From Bacillus thermozeamaize (GTDB lineage: Bacteria; Bacillota; Bacilli; ZCTH02-B2): a stretch of DNA of 64,000 nucleotides. Of this stretch, positions 42,693 to 51,948 are shown piece after piece. The stretch's first letter is position 1, and each line of letters opens with the position of its first letter. The translations under genes were made by a program, and so were the position numbers. Below the pieces are notes generated by a model, which saw nothing but the letters and a program-made list of their open reading frames with translations, was not told the origin of the DNA and made no database searches. The stretch covers positions 62,001 to 126,000 of the forward strand of contig LZRT01000121.1 of NCBI GenBank assembly GCA_002159075.1, given 5' to 3'.

Positions 42693-44276
42693 ATGAAAGC
42701 GACAATTGGTCAACTGATCGAATGGTCGGCCCGCAATTATCCTGACAAGACCGGCCTGGTCGACTTGGAAAAGGGACAGCGATGGACGTTTGCGGAGTGG
42801 GACCGGGATGTCAATAAGATGGCGAACCTGTTGCGGCAACTGGGAGTGAACAAAGGCGACGTCGTTTCGGTCTTCCTCTACAACACCAGCGAGTTTGTCA
42901 CGACGCTGTTTGCTGCTGCCAAGATCGGCGCGATTTTCAATCCAATCAATTACCGCCTGACTTCCGGAGAACTGCAATTCATCCTCAACGATGCCCAGAC
43001 CAAGGTCCTCGTCTTTGAGGAGCGGGTGTTGGATGTCGTGACCCGGACCCGCGAGCATGGCGTTCCGGTGCAGCATTATTTATATGCCAATGAAAATCCT
43101 CCGGCATATGCCCAAAACCTGTCTTCCCTGCTTGCCGGGGTACAGGATGACAGGCCCGATGTGGCGGTGTCGGAAACGGACCCTTACATCATGATGTACA
43201 CCAGCGGTACGACAGGCCGTCCGAAAGGCGTCATCCATCCGCACCGCAATATGATTACCCACAATTTCATCATGCTGGAATGCATGGGAATTACGCGCAA
43301 TGACGTCGGCTTGTCCGTCGCGCCGCTCAACCACACGGCCGAGCTGCACACTTCGTTCCTGCCGCGGGTGCAGATTGGCGCCACCAACCTGCTGCTGCCG
43401 ATGTTCGATCCCGAGAAGGTGTTGAAGGTCATCGAGCAGGAGAGGGTGACGCACCTGTTTGCCGCGCCGACCATGGTCAACATGCTGCTGAATACCAGCG
43501 GCCTGGAGAATTACGACCTCTCTTCGCTTCGGATGCTGGGGTATGGCGGCGCTTCCATGGCGCCTGCGCTGATCCGCCTGTTTAAAGAAAAGGTGGGGGC
43601 CGACCTGGTACAGATGTACGGGACGACGGAGATGGGACCGGTGATGTCGGTGCTTTATGCGGATGAACAGTTGGCCAAAGCGGGCTCGGCGGGCAAGGCG
43701 GTGATGAACCACGAACTGCGTGTCGTCAGGCCGGAGCCGGATGGCAGCCCCTCCCGTCCCGACAACCTGTGCGAGGTAGGCGAGGCGGGCGAGATCATCG
43801 TCCGGGGCCCCTGCATGATGCAGGAATACTACAACCGGCCGGATGCGACGGAAAAAGCGCTGGCCTACGGATGGTACCACACGGGGGACGTGGGCGTCAT
43901 TGACGAAGACGGGTACCTGTGGATCCGCGATCGGATGGATCACACCATCATCTCCGGGGCGGAAAACGTCTACCCGCGGGAAGTGGAGGATTGCCTCATC
44001 GAGCATCCGGGAGTCCTGGAAGCGGCTGTCGTCGGCAAGCCGGATGAGAAGTGGGGCGAAATTGTGGTTGCGTTTATCGTGCGCCAACCCGGCAGCCAGG
44101 TGACGGCAGAGGAACTGGATCAATTCCTCATCGAGGGGGACAAACTGGCCCGGTACAAACGGCCCAGGGAGTATTATTTTGTCGACAGTTTGCCGAAGAC
44201 CGCTAGCGGCAAGATGCAGAAGTTTGTCCTGGAGCAGCAGTTAAAAGAGCAGGCGAACCAACGGCTGGGAGGTTAA
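42693..44276 (+). CDS. Acyl-CoA synthetase (AMP-forming)
   Basis: A 527-residue ANL-superfamily ligase. Motifs in order: YTSGTTGRPKGVIHPH (residues about 168-183), QMYGTTEMGPV, YGWYHTGDVGVIDEDGYLW, and PKTASGKMQKF with the adenylation lysine. It activates a fatty or other carboxylic acid to its CoA ester with ATP. GGGAGGGGGAG precedes ATG 42693. The acyl-CoA dehydrogenase gene follows four bases later. Chain-length preference is not readable; the size and motifs resemble medium-chain and fadD3-like enzymes. Confidence 0.92.
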   Translation: MKATIGQLIEWSARNYPDKTGLVDLEKGQRWTFAEWDRDVNKMANLLRQLGVNKGDVVSVFLYNTSEFVTTLFAAAKIGAIFNPINYRLTSGELQFILNDAQTKVLVFEERVLDVVTRTREHGVPVQHYLYANENPPAYAQNLSSLLAGVQDDRPDVAVSETDPYIMMYTSGTTGRPKGVIHPHRNMITHNFIMLECMGITRNDVGLSVAPLNHTAELHTSFLPRVQIGATNLLLPMFDPEKVLKVIEQERVTHLFAAPTMVNMLLNTSGLENYDLSSLRMLGYGGASMAPALIRLFKEKVGADLVQMYGTTEMGPVMSVLYADEQLAKAGSAGKAVMNHELRVVRPEPDGSPSRPDNLCEVGEAGEIIVRGPCMMQEYYNRPDATEKALAYGWYHTGDVGVIDEDGYLWIRDRMDHTIISGAENVYPREVEDCLIEHPGVLEAAVVGKPDEKWGEIVVAFIVRQPGSQVTAEELDQFLIEGDKLARYKRPREYYFVDSLPKTASGKMQKFVLEQQLKEQANQRLGG

Positions 44277-44280
44277 AGAC

Positions 44281-45429
44281 ATGAGTTTTCAGCTATCCGA
44301 GGAACATCTGGAGATCCAGAAGAACATCCACCGCCTGGCGCAGGAGAAGATCAAGCCGCGTGCGGCGGAGATTGACGAGCGGGGCGAGTATCCGTACGAC
44401 ATCTTTCAGCTTCTTGCGGCCCAGGGGTACCTTGGCGTCACGTTCCCGCCCGAGTACGGCGGCGCCGGTCTCGATTTGCTGAGCTATTGCATCGTCGTGG
44501 AGGAAGTGGCCCGCGTCTGCGCTTCCTCTTCGCAGATTGTCACGGTGCAGGAATTGGGCATGCTGCCGCTTTACCTCGGCGGTTCGGAGGAGCAAAAACG
44601 GCGGTATCTGCCTGATCTCATCCAGGGAAAAAGGATCGGGGCGTTTGGGCTCACGGAACCGACGGCAGGTTCGGATGTGCGCAGCATGAAGACGCGGGCG
44701 GAGAAAGACGGGGGATACTACGTACTCAACGGCCAGAAAGTGTTTATCAGCAATGGCGGTGTGGCCGATCTGTACACGGTTTTTGCCAAGACGGAACAGG
44801 GCATTACCGCCTTTCTGGTCGAGAAGGGAACGCCTGGTTTTACGGTCGGCAAATTGGAGAAGAAGATGGGGATCAAGGGATCGCCGACGGCGCAACTGTT
44901 CTTTGAAAACTGCCGGATCCCGGCGGAAAACCGTATCGGCGAGGAAGGAGACGGCTGGCTGATCGCGATGAAGACGCTGGAGCGGACACGGCCCGGGATC
45001 GGCGCGCAAGCCTTGGGGATCGCCCAGGGGGCGTTGGATGTCTGCTTGGAATACGTGCAAGAACGGGAGCAATTTGGGCGCCCGATTGGTACGTTCCAGG
45101 GGATTCAGTTCATGCTCGCCGACATGGCGATCCGTATCGAAGCGGCGCGCGGCCTTGTTTACCGTGCGGCGACGGCGCTGAACGAAGCAGATTTTCGCGG
45201 CAAAAATCCGGAACAGGCCCGGCTTGCCTCGATGGCCAAGGTGTTTGCTTCCGACACGGCCATGCAGGTGACGACGGACGCGGTGCAAATCCTGGGCGGC
45301 TATGGATACATCCAGGATTACCCGGTGGAACGGATGATGCGGGATGCCAAAATCACCCAGATCTACGAAGGAACCAACCAGATCCAGCGGATCGTCATTG
45401 CCCGTTCTTTGCTTCCTGGACTGAGATGA
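44281..45429 (+). CDS. Acyl-CoA dehydrogenase (short, canonical form)
   Basis: A 382-residue flavoprotein of classical length. FAD and substrate motifs are in FGLTEPTAGSDVRSM and VFISNGGVADL, the RTRPGIGAQALGIAQGAL helix follows, and the catalytic glutamate lies in ITQIYEGTNQIQR near residue 367. It introduces the double bond between C2 and C3 of an acyl-CoA, passing electrons to ETF. It is tightly spaced with the synthetase before it and a hydrolase after it, consistent with one degradative operon. Confidence 0.94.
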   Translation: MSFQLSEEHLEIQKNIHRLAQEKIKPRAAEIDERGEYPYDIFQLLAAQGYLGVTFPPEYGGAGLDLLSYCIVVEEVARVCASSSQIVTVQELGMLPLYLGGSEEQKRRYLPDLIQGKRIGAFGLTEPTAGSDVRSMKTRAEKDGGYYVLNGQKVFISNGGVADLYTVFAKTEQGITAFLVEKGTPGFTVGKLEKKMGIKGSPTAQLFFENCRIPAENRIGEEGDGWLIAMKTLERTRPGIGAQALGIAQGALDVCLEYVQEREQFGRPIGTFQGIQFMLADMAIRIEAARGLVYRAATALNEADFRGKNPEQARLASMAKVFASDTAMQVTTDAVQILGGYGYIQDYPVERMMRDAKITQIYEGTNQIQRIVIARSLLPGLR

Positions 45430-45481
45430 TCATTTGACGAAGAGAGATGGATGTGGAGTGGGCATATCCAAAGGAGAAAGG

Positions 45482-46210
45482 ATGACGAGAAACATGTCGG
45501 GAAAACAACGAGAACCGCGCTTCTTCTTTATTCACGGCGCGGGCGGGACGGCCAGGAAATGGCGCCGTACCACGGCGAGATTGCAAGGGATTCCCTGGCA
45601 GACGGTTGACCTGCCGGGCCACGGCGAAGCAAGGGATGCGGCGGCGCCCGATCAGGTATCCATCGAATGGTACGCCGAGGCGCTGGCTTCCCGGATAGAG
45701 GAAGCGGTCATCCTGGTCGGGCATTCGATGGGCGGTCTTATCAGCCTTGAGCTGGCCGCGCGCACTCCGAACGTGGTCGGTGTGATTCTTGCGGCAAGTC
45801 ACGTTCGTCTGCCCGTGCACCCGAAGATCCTGGATCAGCTGGCGCAGGGCACGTTTCCGGAATCGCTTTTTCTCGCATCATACAGCAAGACGGTCGACCC
45901 GGAGCTTCTGGCGGAGGAGCGCCAGGAACTGGCGATTAATCCGCCGGAAATGACATTGGCCGACTTCAGAAGTTGTGATCGCTACAGCCAGGGCGCGGAA
46001 CGGCTGCGGCAGCTGAACATTCCCGTGCTCGCTGTCTACGGCGCAGAGGATCGCCTGCTTCCGCCCGGGGCAGAAGCGGAACTGCGTAGCATCCGGCCGG
46101 ATGTGCAGACGGCGGCCATTGATGGCGCCGGTCACTACGTGATGCTGGAGCAACCGCAAGCTTTTGTGGAAGCGATGCTGCAATTTCGGGAAAGCCTTTT
46201 CAAAGCCTGA
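45482..46210 (+). CDS. Alpha/beta hydrolase
   Basis: A 242-residue hydrolase. The oxyanion region FFIHGAGGTARKW, nucleophile motif GHSMGG, the acid in VYGAEDRLLPP and the histidine in DGAGHYVMLEQP give a complete catalytic triad. ATG 45482 follows AAAGGAGAAAGG. In an acyl-CoA operon it may act as a thioesterase or lactonase/esterase, but the substrate is unknown. It is the last gene before a terminator. Confidence 0.9.
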   Translation: MTRNMSGKQREPRFFFIHGAGGTARKWRRTTARLQGIPWQTVDLPGHGEARDAAAPDQVSIEWYAEALASRIEEAVILVGHSMGGLISLELAARTPNVVGVILAASHVRLPVHPKILDQLAQGTFPESLFLASYSKTVDPELLAEERQELAINPPEMTLADFRSCDRYSQGAERLRQLNIPVLAVYGAEDRLLPPGAEAELRSIRPDVQTAAIDGAGHYVMLEQPQAFVEAMLQFRESLFKA

Positions 46211-46246
46211 GGGAAACGGCGTTGCCGTTCCCGGAAAGCTTTTTTT
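46211..46246 (+). terminator. Terminator of the sigma-54 operon
   Basis: GGGAAACGG pairs with CCGTTCCC across CGTTG with one bulge (46211-46232), followed after GGAAAGC by seven T at 46240-46246. It starts at the base after the stop codon. Confidence 0.8.
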
Positions 46247-46502
46247 CTTCGGTATGTCGCGCAATTTGGCATTGCCGTGCCCTTTGCGGTTGCCAATATT
46301 TTTGGTATCATCATCGGTAAAGTACGATGGTCGCATCGGCATGTCGGACCGGATGAAGAGTAAGACCGTGTAGCGTGTAGACCGATGCCAGTCAGGAGCA
46401 GAGTGTCAGTTATGGTATTACTTGGCGAATGCATGTCAGACGATGAATCCGCCGCTGTGAACGCGTAAAAAATGCGAACACTTAAAAAGGGGAGCGAACA
46501 TC
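46247..46502 (+). other. Intergenic stretch with a possible coding remnant
   Basis: No intact gene. One frame ending at 46363 reads FGIAVPFAVANIFGIIIGK then VRWSHRHVGPDEE before the stop, which looks like the end of a membrane protein, but it runs back into the terminator without a start. The enoyl-CoA hydratase that follows has its own AAGGGGAG site. Confidence 0.3.
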
Positions 46503-47306
46503 ATGAAGGTGCACATCAGCCGGATGAGTCCGCAGGAGAAGATCACGCTGCAGGAGACGGCCGGACTGGCCATCATCACCTTGCATCGTCCTCATTTGCG
46601 CAATGCCCTGACTGTTCAGATGTGGGATGAACTGGCTGGGGTGGTCCAGCGGGTTCCCGACAACCCGAAAAACCGGGTGCTCCTCATCCGGGGGACCGGC
46701 GAACAGTTCACGGCCGGCTCAGATCTCAAGGAATTTCACCGGATGAGCCTGGAGGAAGCGGAAGAGGCGTTCCGCGTCATGGACAAGGCGATCTCTGCCG
46801 TGGAGCGGCTGCCCTTTCCGACAGTGGCGGTCATCAATGGTCCGGCGATGGGAGCAGGTTTGCAACTGGCTTTGGCCTGTGACCTGCGGATCGGTTCTCC
46901 GCTGACGAGGATGGGGATGCCGGTCGGAAGGCTCGGAATCACGCTGGATGCCAGCTTTACCAAGCGTCTGGTGGACCTGATCGGACCCAGCCGGACGAAG
47001 GACCTGGTCTATACCAACCGGATTTATGACGCGGAGGAGTGTTACCAGTTGGGACTCCTGAATTATTTGGTGGAGGAGGAGCAGCTGGATCGCTTTGCGG
47101 TGGAAAAAGGGTACCTGATCGCCAGCCAGTCTCCCGCCTCCCTGCAGGCAGTCAAGCGCAATGTGGCGCTCGTCAAGCCGCGGCATGAGGTGCCCTGGGG
47201 CCATCCCCGGCACACCTTTGTCGACCCGATCGATTTTCCGGTCGGTGTGGCTTCTTTTGTCGAAAAGGAAAAACCCCGCTTTCCGAGGCGCAGGATGAAA
47301 GATTAG
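46503..47306 (+). CDS. Enoyl-CoA hydratase/isomerase family protein
   Basis: A 267-residue crotonase-fold protein. The oxyanion-hole segments are FTAGSDLKEFHRM and INGPAMGAGLQLALACDLRI. At the position of the second catalytic glutamate of true hydratases the sequence reads GRLGITLDASFTKRL, so it may be an isomerase or another crotonase-type enzyme rather than a hydratase. AAGGGGAG precedes the start. It is separated from the sigma-54 operon by a terminator but probably shares the pathway. Confidence 0.88.
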   Translation: MKVHISRMSPQEKITLQETAGLAIITLHRPHLRNALTVQMWDELAGVVQRVPDNPKNRVLLIRGTGEQFTAGSDLKEFHRMSLEEAEEAFRVMDKAISAVERLPFPTVAVINGPAMGAGLQLALACDLRIGSPLTRMGMPVGRLGITLDASFTKRLVDLIGPSRTKDLVYTNRIYDAEECYQLGLLNYLVEEEQLDRFAVEKGYLIASQSPASLQAVKRNVALVKPRHEVPWGHPRHTFVDPIDFPVGVASFVEKEKPRFPRRRMKD

Positions 47307-47323
47307 TCCTTCCTGCGCCTTTT
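47286..47323 (+). terminator. Terminator overlapping the end of the enoyl-CoA hydratase gene
   Basis: AGGCGCAGGA (47286-47295) pairs with TCCTGCGCCT (47311-47320), ending in TTTT. The left arm is within the last codons and the stop codon lies in the loop. Confidence 0.75.
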
Positions 47324-47438
47324 CCTGCTCATGCTGAGGAGAGCCGACTTGCGCAGTAGCCGCCACGGGATCGACCCGGGCGGCCATTTTTTGCACACGG
47401 CGGCAGGAGATGATGAACGAGACGGAGCTGGCCGGACA

Positions 47439-48329
47439 CTACCGTATTTGCTTCTTTCCGACCAAAATGGTCGCGTCCACCGTGACAAATGAGATGCCGG
47501 ATTGGAGGGCTTGTTGAAGATTTCCCTCCGTTGCCCCCCATGACAACGGCGTCATATTGATGAGATGAGTCAGTAGCGTTTGATCGAGTCTTTTACGATA
47601 TTGAACATGCTGCTTATCGATCAGGTTGAAGTGTCGGCAAAAATGGGTCACCACATGTTGATTGGAATAGGCTTGTTTGCCGCTTTGTCCGAAGAATAAT
47701 GTTCTCAATTCCTTGAGGTACTCGCTGCCCGGTGCGATCTTGATCAGGATGCCGTCATCATCCAGCATGCGGCTAAATTCCGAATAATTGGATGGAGACA
47801 AGATGTTCAGAATGACATCGAATGCCTTATCCATGAAAGGGCTTCGTGCCAAATCCGCCACGCACCAAATCAGGCCGGGATATTCCCGCGAAGCGATTCG
47901 AATCCCGGCTTTGGCAATATCCATGCCGACCCCCAATACGTCCCCATCCGACGTATGATTCAAACCTGTTGTCAATTCCGCCAAAAGGGAACCTTCCCCG
48001 CACCCGGCGTCCAGGATATGGATGCCTTCGGTGCGGATGTTACCCATTTGATAGGTGATGATTTTGTGAATCCGTTCGACGATCCCGTGGAAAAAACCGC
48101 TCCTGCAAATGGCCAGTCTTGATTCAAAAAGCTGTTGGCCATATTTGGTCGGACGCGCCGGTCGTGCCAGCAAGTGAACATATCCTGGCTTGGATAAATC
48201 AAAGCAATGCCGGTTTGCGCAGATCAAGCTGTTGGGCCGGCTGCCCTTCAACGCTGTGCCGCATAAAGGGCACATGAAGAGGTGACAGTGTTTCTGGATC
48301 AGTTGCCTGGCCAGTTCAATTTTTTTCAA
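47439..48329 (-). CDS. rlmA: 23S rRNA (guanine-N1)-methyltransferase, RlmA/TlrB type
   Basis: A 296-residue SAM-dependent methyltransferase. The N-terminal zinc site is visible as CPLCG and CANRHC, followed by DLSKPGYVHLL as in the RlmA family. The SAM-binding motif I is HILDAGCGEGSLL and motif post-I includes GVGMDIAKAGI. RlmA enzymes methylate G745 or G748 of 23S rRNA; TlrB relatives confer macrolide resistance. The TTG at 48329 is preferred, with AGGGAAGG eight bases upstream; GTG 48338 is an alternative. Chromosomal context gives no further hint. Confidence 0.88.
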   Translation of the reverse strand: MKKIELARQLIQKHCHLFMCPLCGTALKGSRPNSLICANRHCFDLSKPGYVHLLARPARPTKYGQQLFESRLAICRSGFFHGIVERIHKIITYQMGNIRTEGIHILDAGCGEGSLLAELTTGLNHTSDGDVLGVGMDIAKAGIRIASREYPGLIWCVADLARSPFMDKAFDVILNILSPSNYSEFSRMLDDDGILIKIAPGSEYLKELRTLFFGQSGKQAYSNQHVVTHFCRHFNLIDKQHVQYRKRLDQTLLTHLINMTPLSWGATEGNLQQALQSGISFVTVDATILVGKKQIR

Positions 48330-48611
48330 ATGGTTCACCTTCCCTTCCGTGCCTCGGGACAACGATGCGCTTCCGGTGAGAAACGTGATGGGGGCGCGTC
48401 TTGAGCTTTTCCACCATATTTTACTTGAACAAAAATGCGCGGCACAAATAAACCCAAACTTGGCGCTTTGCAAGCTTTAACGTTCGATTTCGTTTATTTT
48501 TTCTAAAAAACTTGGTTATTGCGAATGTTTCCTGGATAAATTGTTATATATAGTAAAATAATGTTTATCATGGTATATTTTGTTTAAATTGATAATATGG
48601 AGGGAAGGAAC

Positions 48612-50348
48612 TTGCGATTATCCATTAAAGGCAAGCTGATTCTACTTTGCTGTATTCTTCTGATCATCCCCAGTCTCGTCATTGGCATCGTCGGATACAA
48701 TTTGGCGCGGCAGGGGCTCAATGATCAGATGGCAGCCAACTTGAAGAACAGTGTGACCATGGCCATCGAACTGATCCATGCTCAGCAGGAGCTGGTCAAG
48801 TCGGGTCAACTGTCTTTGGCTGAGGCGCAGGAGGCGGTCAAACAATCTCTTTTGGGGCCGAAGCAGGCGGATGGGAAGCGGCCCATCAACACAAAAATGG
48901 ATTTTGGCAAAAACGGCTATTTTTATGTGATAGACGAGAAGGGCACGTTGCTTGCGCACCCGAATGCAGAAGGGAAAAATCTTTGGGACGAACAGGATCA
49001 ACAAGGCAGGCATTATATTCAGGAAGTGATCCAGCGGGCCAAGCAGGGTGGGGGATTTACTTATTATAAGTGGCCTTTGCCAGAGAACCCTGATCAGGTG
49101 AAAGAGAAAGTGGTTTATTCGTTGCTGGATCCAAACTGGGGATGGGTGGTGGCGGTCGGGGCCTATACGCATGAAATCAACGCCCAGGCCAATCAATTGT
49201 TGGCGGTTCTGGCGGTGACATTGGGTGCCGCCATTCTGAGCGGAGCGGCAGTGGCCTATTTTTTTGCCCACCATTGGTCCAAACTGATTCGCCGCATCGT
49301 ATCCCAGGCGCAATCCGTGGCTCAAGGCGATCTGAGCATTCCTGCGCTTGAGATGAAATCGAACGACGAATTGGGTGAGTTGACCCAACACGTGAATCAG
49401 ATGTTTAACCAATTGAAAGCGACCATCGGCCATGTCGCAGAAACCGCACACCAGGTGGCGTCCACCTCCGAACAACTGTTGGCCAGCAGTGAGGAAACCA
49501 GCCAGGCCGCGGAGCAGATTAGCGCAGCGATGAGCAATGTGGCGGAGGGCTCGGAGAAACAAGCGGCCAACATGGAGCGGGCCCACGGGGTGGTCACCGA
49601 GATGCTGGAGCATATCACCAGCGTTGCCGGCCATGTGGAAAATGTGCAGGAAGCCTCTTTGCAAAGCGTGCGGATCGCTGAAGCGGGCGGTGCGACGATC
49701 TTGAAACACCGTCAGCAGATGGAACTGATCGGCGACACCAGCAAGCTGATGAATGAGGTCATTCAATCCCTGAGCGATAAAACGGAGCGGATTGGTGAAG
49801 TGATTTCCTTAATCACCCATATCGCTGAGCAAACCAACCTTCTGGCCTTAAACGCGGCGATCGAGGCGGCACGTGCAGGAGAGCATGGCCGCGGCTTTTC
49901 CGTCGTCGCGGAGGAGGTGCGAAAGCTAGCTGAGCAGTCGAAATGGGCAGGGGGTCAGGTGGCGGATCTGATTACGGAGATTCAACACGAGGTTGACCGG
50001 ACGGTGGCTGCGATGAAAGATAACCGGGAGGCAATCGAAGCGGGTATTCAGCTGTCCCATGAAGCCGGCAGGGCATTTCGCGCCATCATGGAAGAGATCA
50101 GCGGTTTGTCGGAGCGGATCCGGGATATTTCTTCGTCCATGCATACCATGAATGAAGGATCTGAGCAACTGATGGCTGTGATGGAACAGGTCAGAAAATA
50201 TGCGCAAGAGGCAGCAGGTTATTCGCAGCAGGTGGCTGCTTCTTCAGAGGAGCAGTCGGCGGCCATGGAAGAGGTGTCCGCCATAGCCGGCACGCTGAAT
50301 GACAAGGCCAATGAGTTGCAGCAAGTCGTGAATCAGTTTAAATTGTAG
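48612..50348 (+). CDS. Methyl-accepting chemotaxis protein with periplasmic-type Cache domain
   Basis: A 578-residue chemoreceptor. A first transmembrane helix is at residues 8-30, followed by an extracellular single-Cache sensor (30-195; [26 protein letters not shown]), a second helix (about 196-220), a HAMP domain (to about 275) and the cytoplasmic signalling domain with the conserved hairpin tip [19 protein letters not shown]. The start is TTG 48612 behind GGAGGGAAGG. sCache domains of this kind often bind small organic acids. It is monocistronic, without neighbouring chemotaxis genes. Confidence 0.92.
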   Translation: MRLSIKGKLILLCCILLIIPSLVIGIVGYNLARQGLNDQMAANLKNSVTMAIELIHAQQELVKSGQLSLAEAQEAVKQSLLGPKQADGKRPINTKMDFGKNGYFYVIDEKGTLLAHPNAEGKNLWDEQDQQGRHYIQEVIQRAKQGGGFTYYKWPLPENPDQVKEKVVYSLLDPNWGWVVAVGAYTHEINAQANQLLAVLAVTLGAAILSGAAVAYFFAHHWSKLIRRIVSQAQSVAQGDLSIPALEMKSNDELGELTQHVNQMFNQLKATIGHVAETAHQVASTSEQLLASSEETSQAAEQISAAMSNVAEGSEKQAANMERAHGVVTEMLEHITSVAGHVENVQEASLQSVRIAEAGGATILKHRQQMELIGDTSKLMNEVIQSLSDKTERIGEVISLITHIAEQTNLLALNAAIEAARAGEHGRGFSVVAEEVRKLAEQSKWAGGQVADLITEIQHEVDRTVAAMKDNREAIEAGIQLSHEAGRAFRAIMEEISGLSERIRDISSSMHTMNEGSEQLMAVMEQVRKYAQEAAGYSQQVAASSEEQSAAMEEVSAIAGTLNDKANELQQVVNQFKL

Positions 50349-50353
50349 CGTGC

Positions 50354-50377
50354 AGCCGCTCGTTGGGCGGCTTGTTT
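50354..50377 (+). terminator. Weak terminator after the chemoreceptor gene
   Basis: AGCCGC (50354-50359) pairs with GCGGCT (50367-50372), followed by TGTTT. Confidence 0.5.
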
Positions 50378-50456
50378 CATGGCTTGAAGCGATCCGGCTG
50401 CGATCATCTATAATGAATATGTGCCTCATTTAATAGATGATTGAAGAAATGGCAAT

Positions 50457-51824
50457 TTGCAGAAGCGTGATGAGAAAGTAGGCGAAAACTTGGTTCGTCA
50501 TTTTCTAACCATCTTGCTGCCGATTCTCGTTACCCAGCTGTCCATGTATGCGATGAGCTTTTTCGATACGTTGATGTCCGGCCAGGCCAGCCCTGAGGAT
50601 TTGGCGGGGGTTGCGATTGGTTCAAGCATCTGGGTGCCGGTTTACACGGGGCTAAGCGGTATTTTATCGGCCATCACGCCGATTGTCGCCCAGTTGCTCG
50701 GAGCCGGAAAACAAGACCAGGTGGTTTCAAAGGTGATTCAGGGGCTATATCTGGCGTTGTTGCTCGCTTTTGTCGTGCTGTTGACCGGTAAATTGACATT
50801 GTTTCCTTTGTTGTCGCTCATGGATTTGGAGCCTGAAGTGCGGAGGATTGCGTTCCATTATTTGGTGGCCCTCTCTTTCGGCATGGTGCCGGTTTTTGTT
50901 TATGCTGTCATCCGTTCGTTTATTGACGCGCTGGGATACACCCGGGTCACCATGATCATCACGCTGGTTTCCGTTCCTCTAAATGTTTTTTTGAACGATG
51001 TGTTGATTTTCGGGAAATACGGTTTTCCCGCCCTGGGAGGCGTCGGAGCGGGGGTGGCATCGGCCATCACTTATTGGATCATCATGTTCATCAGCATGTC
51101 GGTGATTCACTTTAGCAAACCCTTTGCCGGTTATCACATTTTCCGTTCGTTTCAACGTGTTTCCTTCCGGGTATGGAAGGAGCTGCTTGGGATCGGTGTG
51201 CCGATTGGCCTCGCGATCTTTCTGGAAGTCAGTATTTTCGCCCTGGTGGCCCTTTTGATGAGCCGTTTTGATACGGCGACGATTGCCGCCCACCAGGCGG
51301 CGATGAATTTTGCCACCCTGCTGTACATGATTCCTTTGAGCATATCGATGGCCTTGACCATTGTCGTGGGCTATGAGGTGGGCGCAAGGCGTTTTGCCGC
51401 GGCCCGCCACTATACGCTGCTGGGTGTTGGCGCGGCCTTGTTCATGGCGCTGTTCAATACCCTCATTTTGTCATTGTTCAACCGACAGGTGGCAGGTCTT
51501 TATACCAACGACCCGGTGGTTCTGGAGCTGACGCGGCAGTTCTTAAGTTATGCTATATTTTTCCAATTTCTAGATGCGATTGCGACGCCCATTTATGGAA
51601 CGCTGAGGGGATACAAAGATGTGAAGGCGACCTTTTACCTGACGCTCATCTCTTATTGGGCGATCAGTCTCCCGCTGGGTCATGTCTTGGCGGTGCGCAC
51701 CCATTTCGGGGCATCAGGATATTGGATCGGGCTGATCACAGGCGTGGGCGTGCTCACATTCAGCATTCTCCTGCGCCTGATTTGGATTCAGCGGCGCCGA
51801 TTTCTCCTCAACGACGTTGAGTAG
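50457..51824 (+). CDS. MATE-family multidrug exporter (NorM-like)
   Basis: A 455-residue protein with twelve hydrophobic helices and the MATE signatures near FDTLMSGQASPEDLAGVAIG and in the second half DTATIAAHQAAMNFATLLYM. The reading starts at TTG 50457; no convincing ribosome binding site precedes it, and a TTG near 50490 is another possibility. It should expel cationic compounds against a sodium or proton gradient. Its end overlaps the -35 box of the splB promoter. Confidence 0.85.
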   Translation: MQKRDEKVGENLVRHFLTILLPILVTQLSMYAMSFFDTLMSGQASPEDLAGVAIGSSIWVPVYTGLSGILSAITPIVAQLLGAGKQDQVVSKVIQGLYLALLLAFVVLLTGKLTLFPLLSLMDLEPEVRRIAFHYLVALSFGMVPVFVYAVIRSFIDALGYTRVTMIITLVSVPLNVFLNDVLIFGKYGFPALGGVGAGVASAITYWIIMFISMSVIHFSKPFAGYHIFRSFQRVSFRVWKELLGIGVPIGLAIFLEVSIFALVALLMSRFDTATIAAHQAAMNFATLLYMIPLSISMALTIVVGYEVGARRFAAARHYTLLGVGAALFMALFNTLILSLFNRQVAGLYTNDPVVLELTRQFLSYAIFFQFLDAIATPIYGTLRGYKDVKATFYLTLISYWAISLPLGHVLAVRTHFGASGYWIGLITGVGVLTFSILLRLIWIQRRRFLLNDVE

Positions 51825-51847
51825 AAGCGGGGAAGCGTGACATACTA
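51818..51847 (+). promoter_or_regulatory. Sigma-G-like forespore promoter of splB
   Basis: TGAGTA (51818-51823) and CATACTA (51841-51847) are 17 bases apart. Both match forespore sigma-G boxes (about TGAATA and CATACTA). Sigma-G control of splB is established in Bacillus subtilis. Confidence 0.65.
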
Positions 51848-51948
51848 GCGGAAAGAAATCGCAACTTCAAATGCGGTGATGCAATGGATGAATCAGAACT
51901 GTGAGGCTGCAATATGGGCCCGATGCAGCAAAAGGAGTGGCTTCCCCC

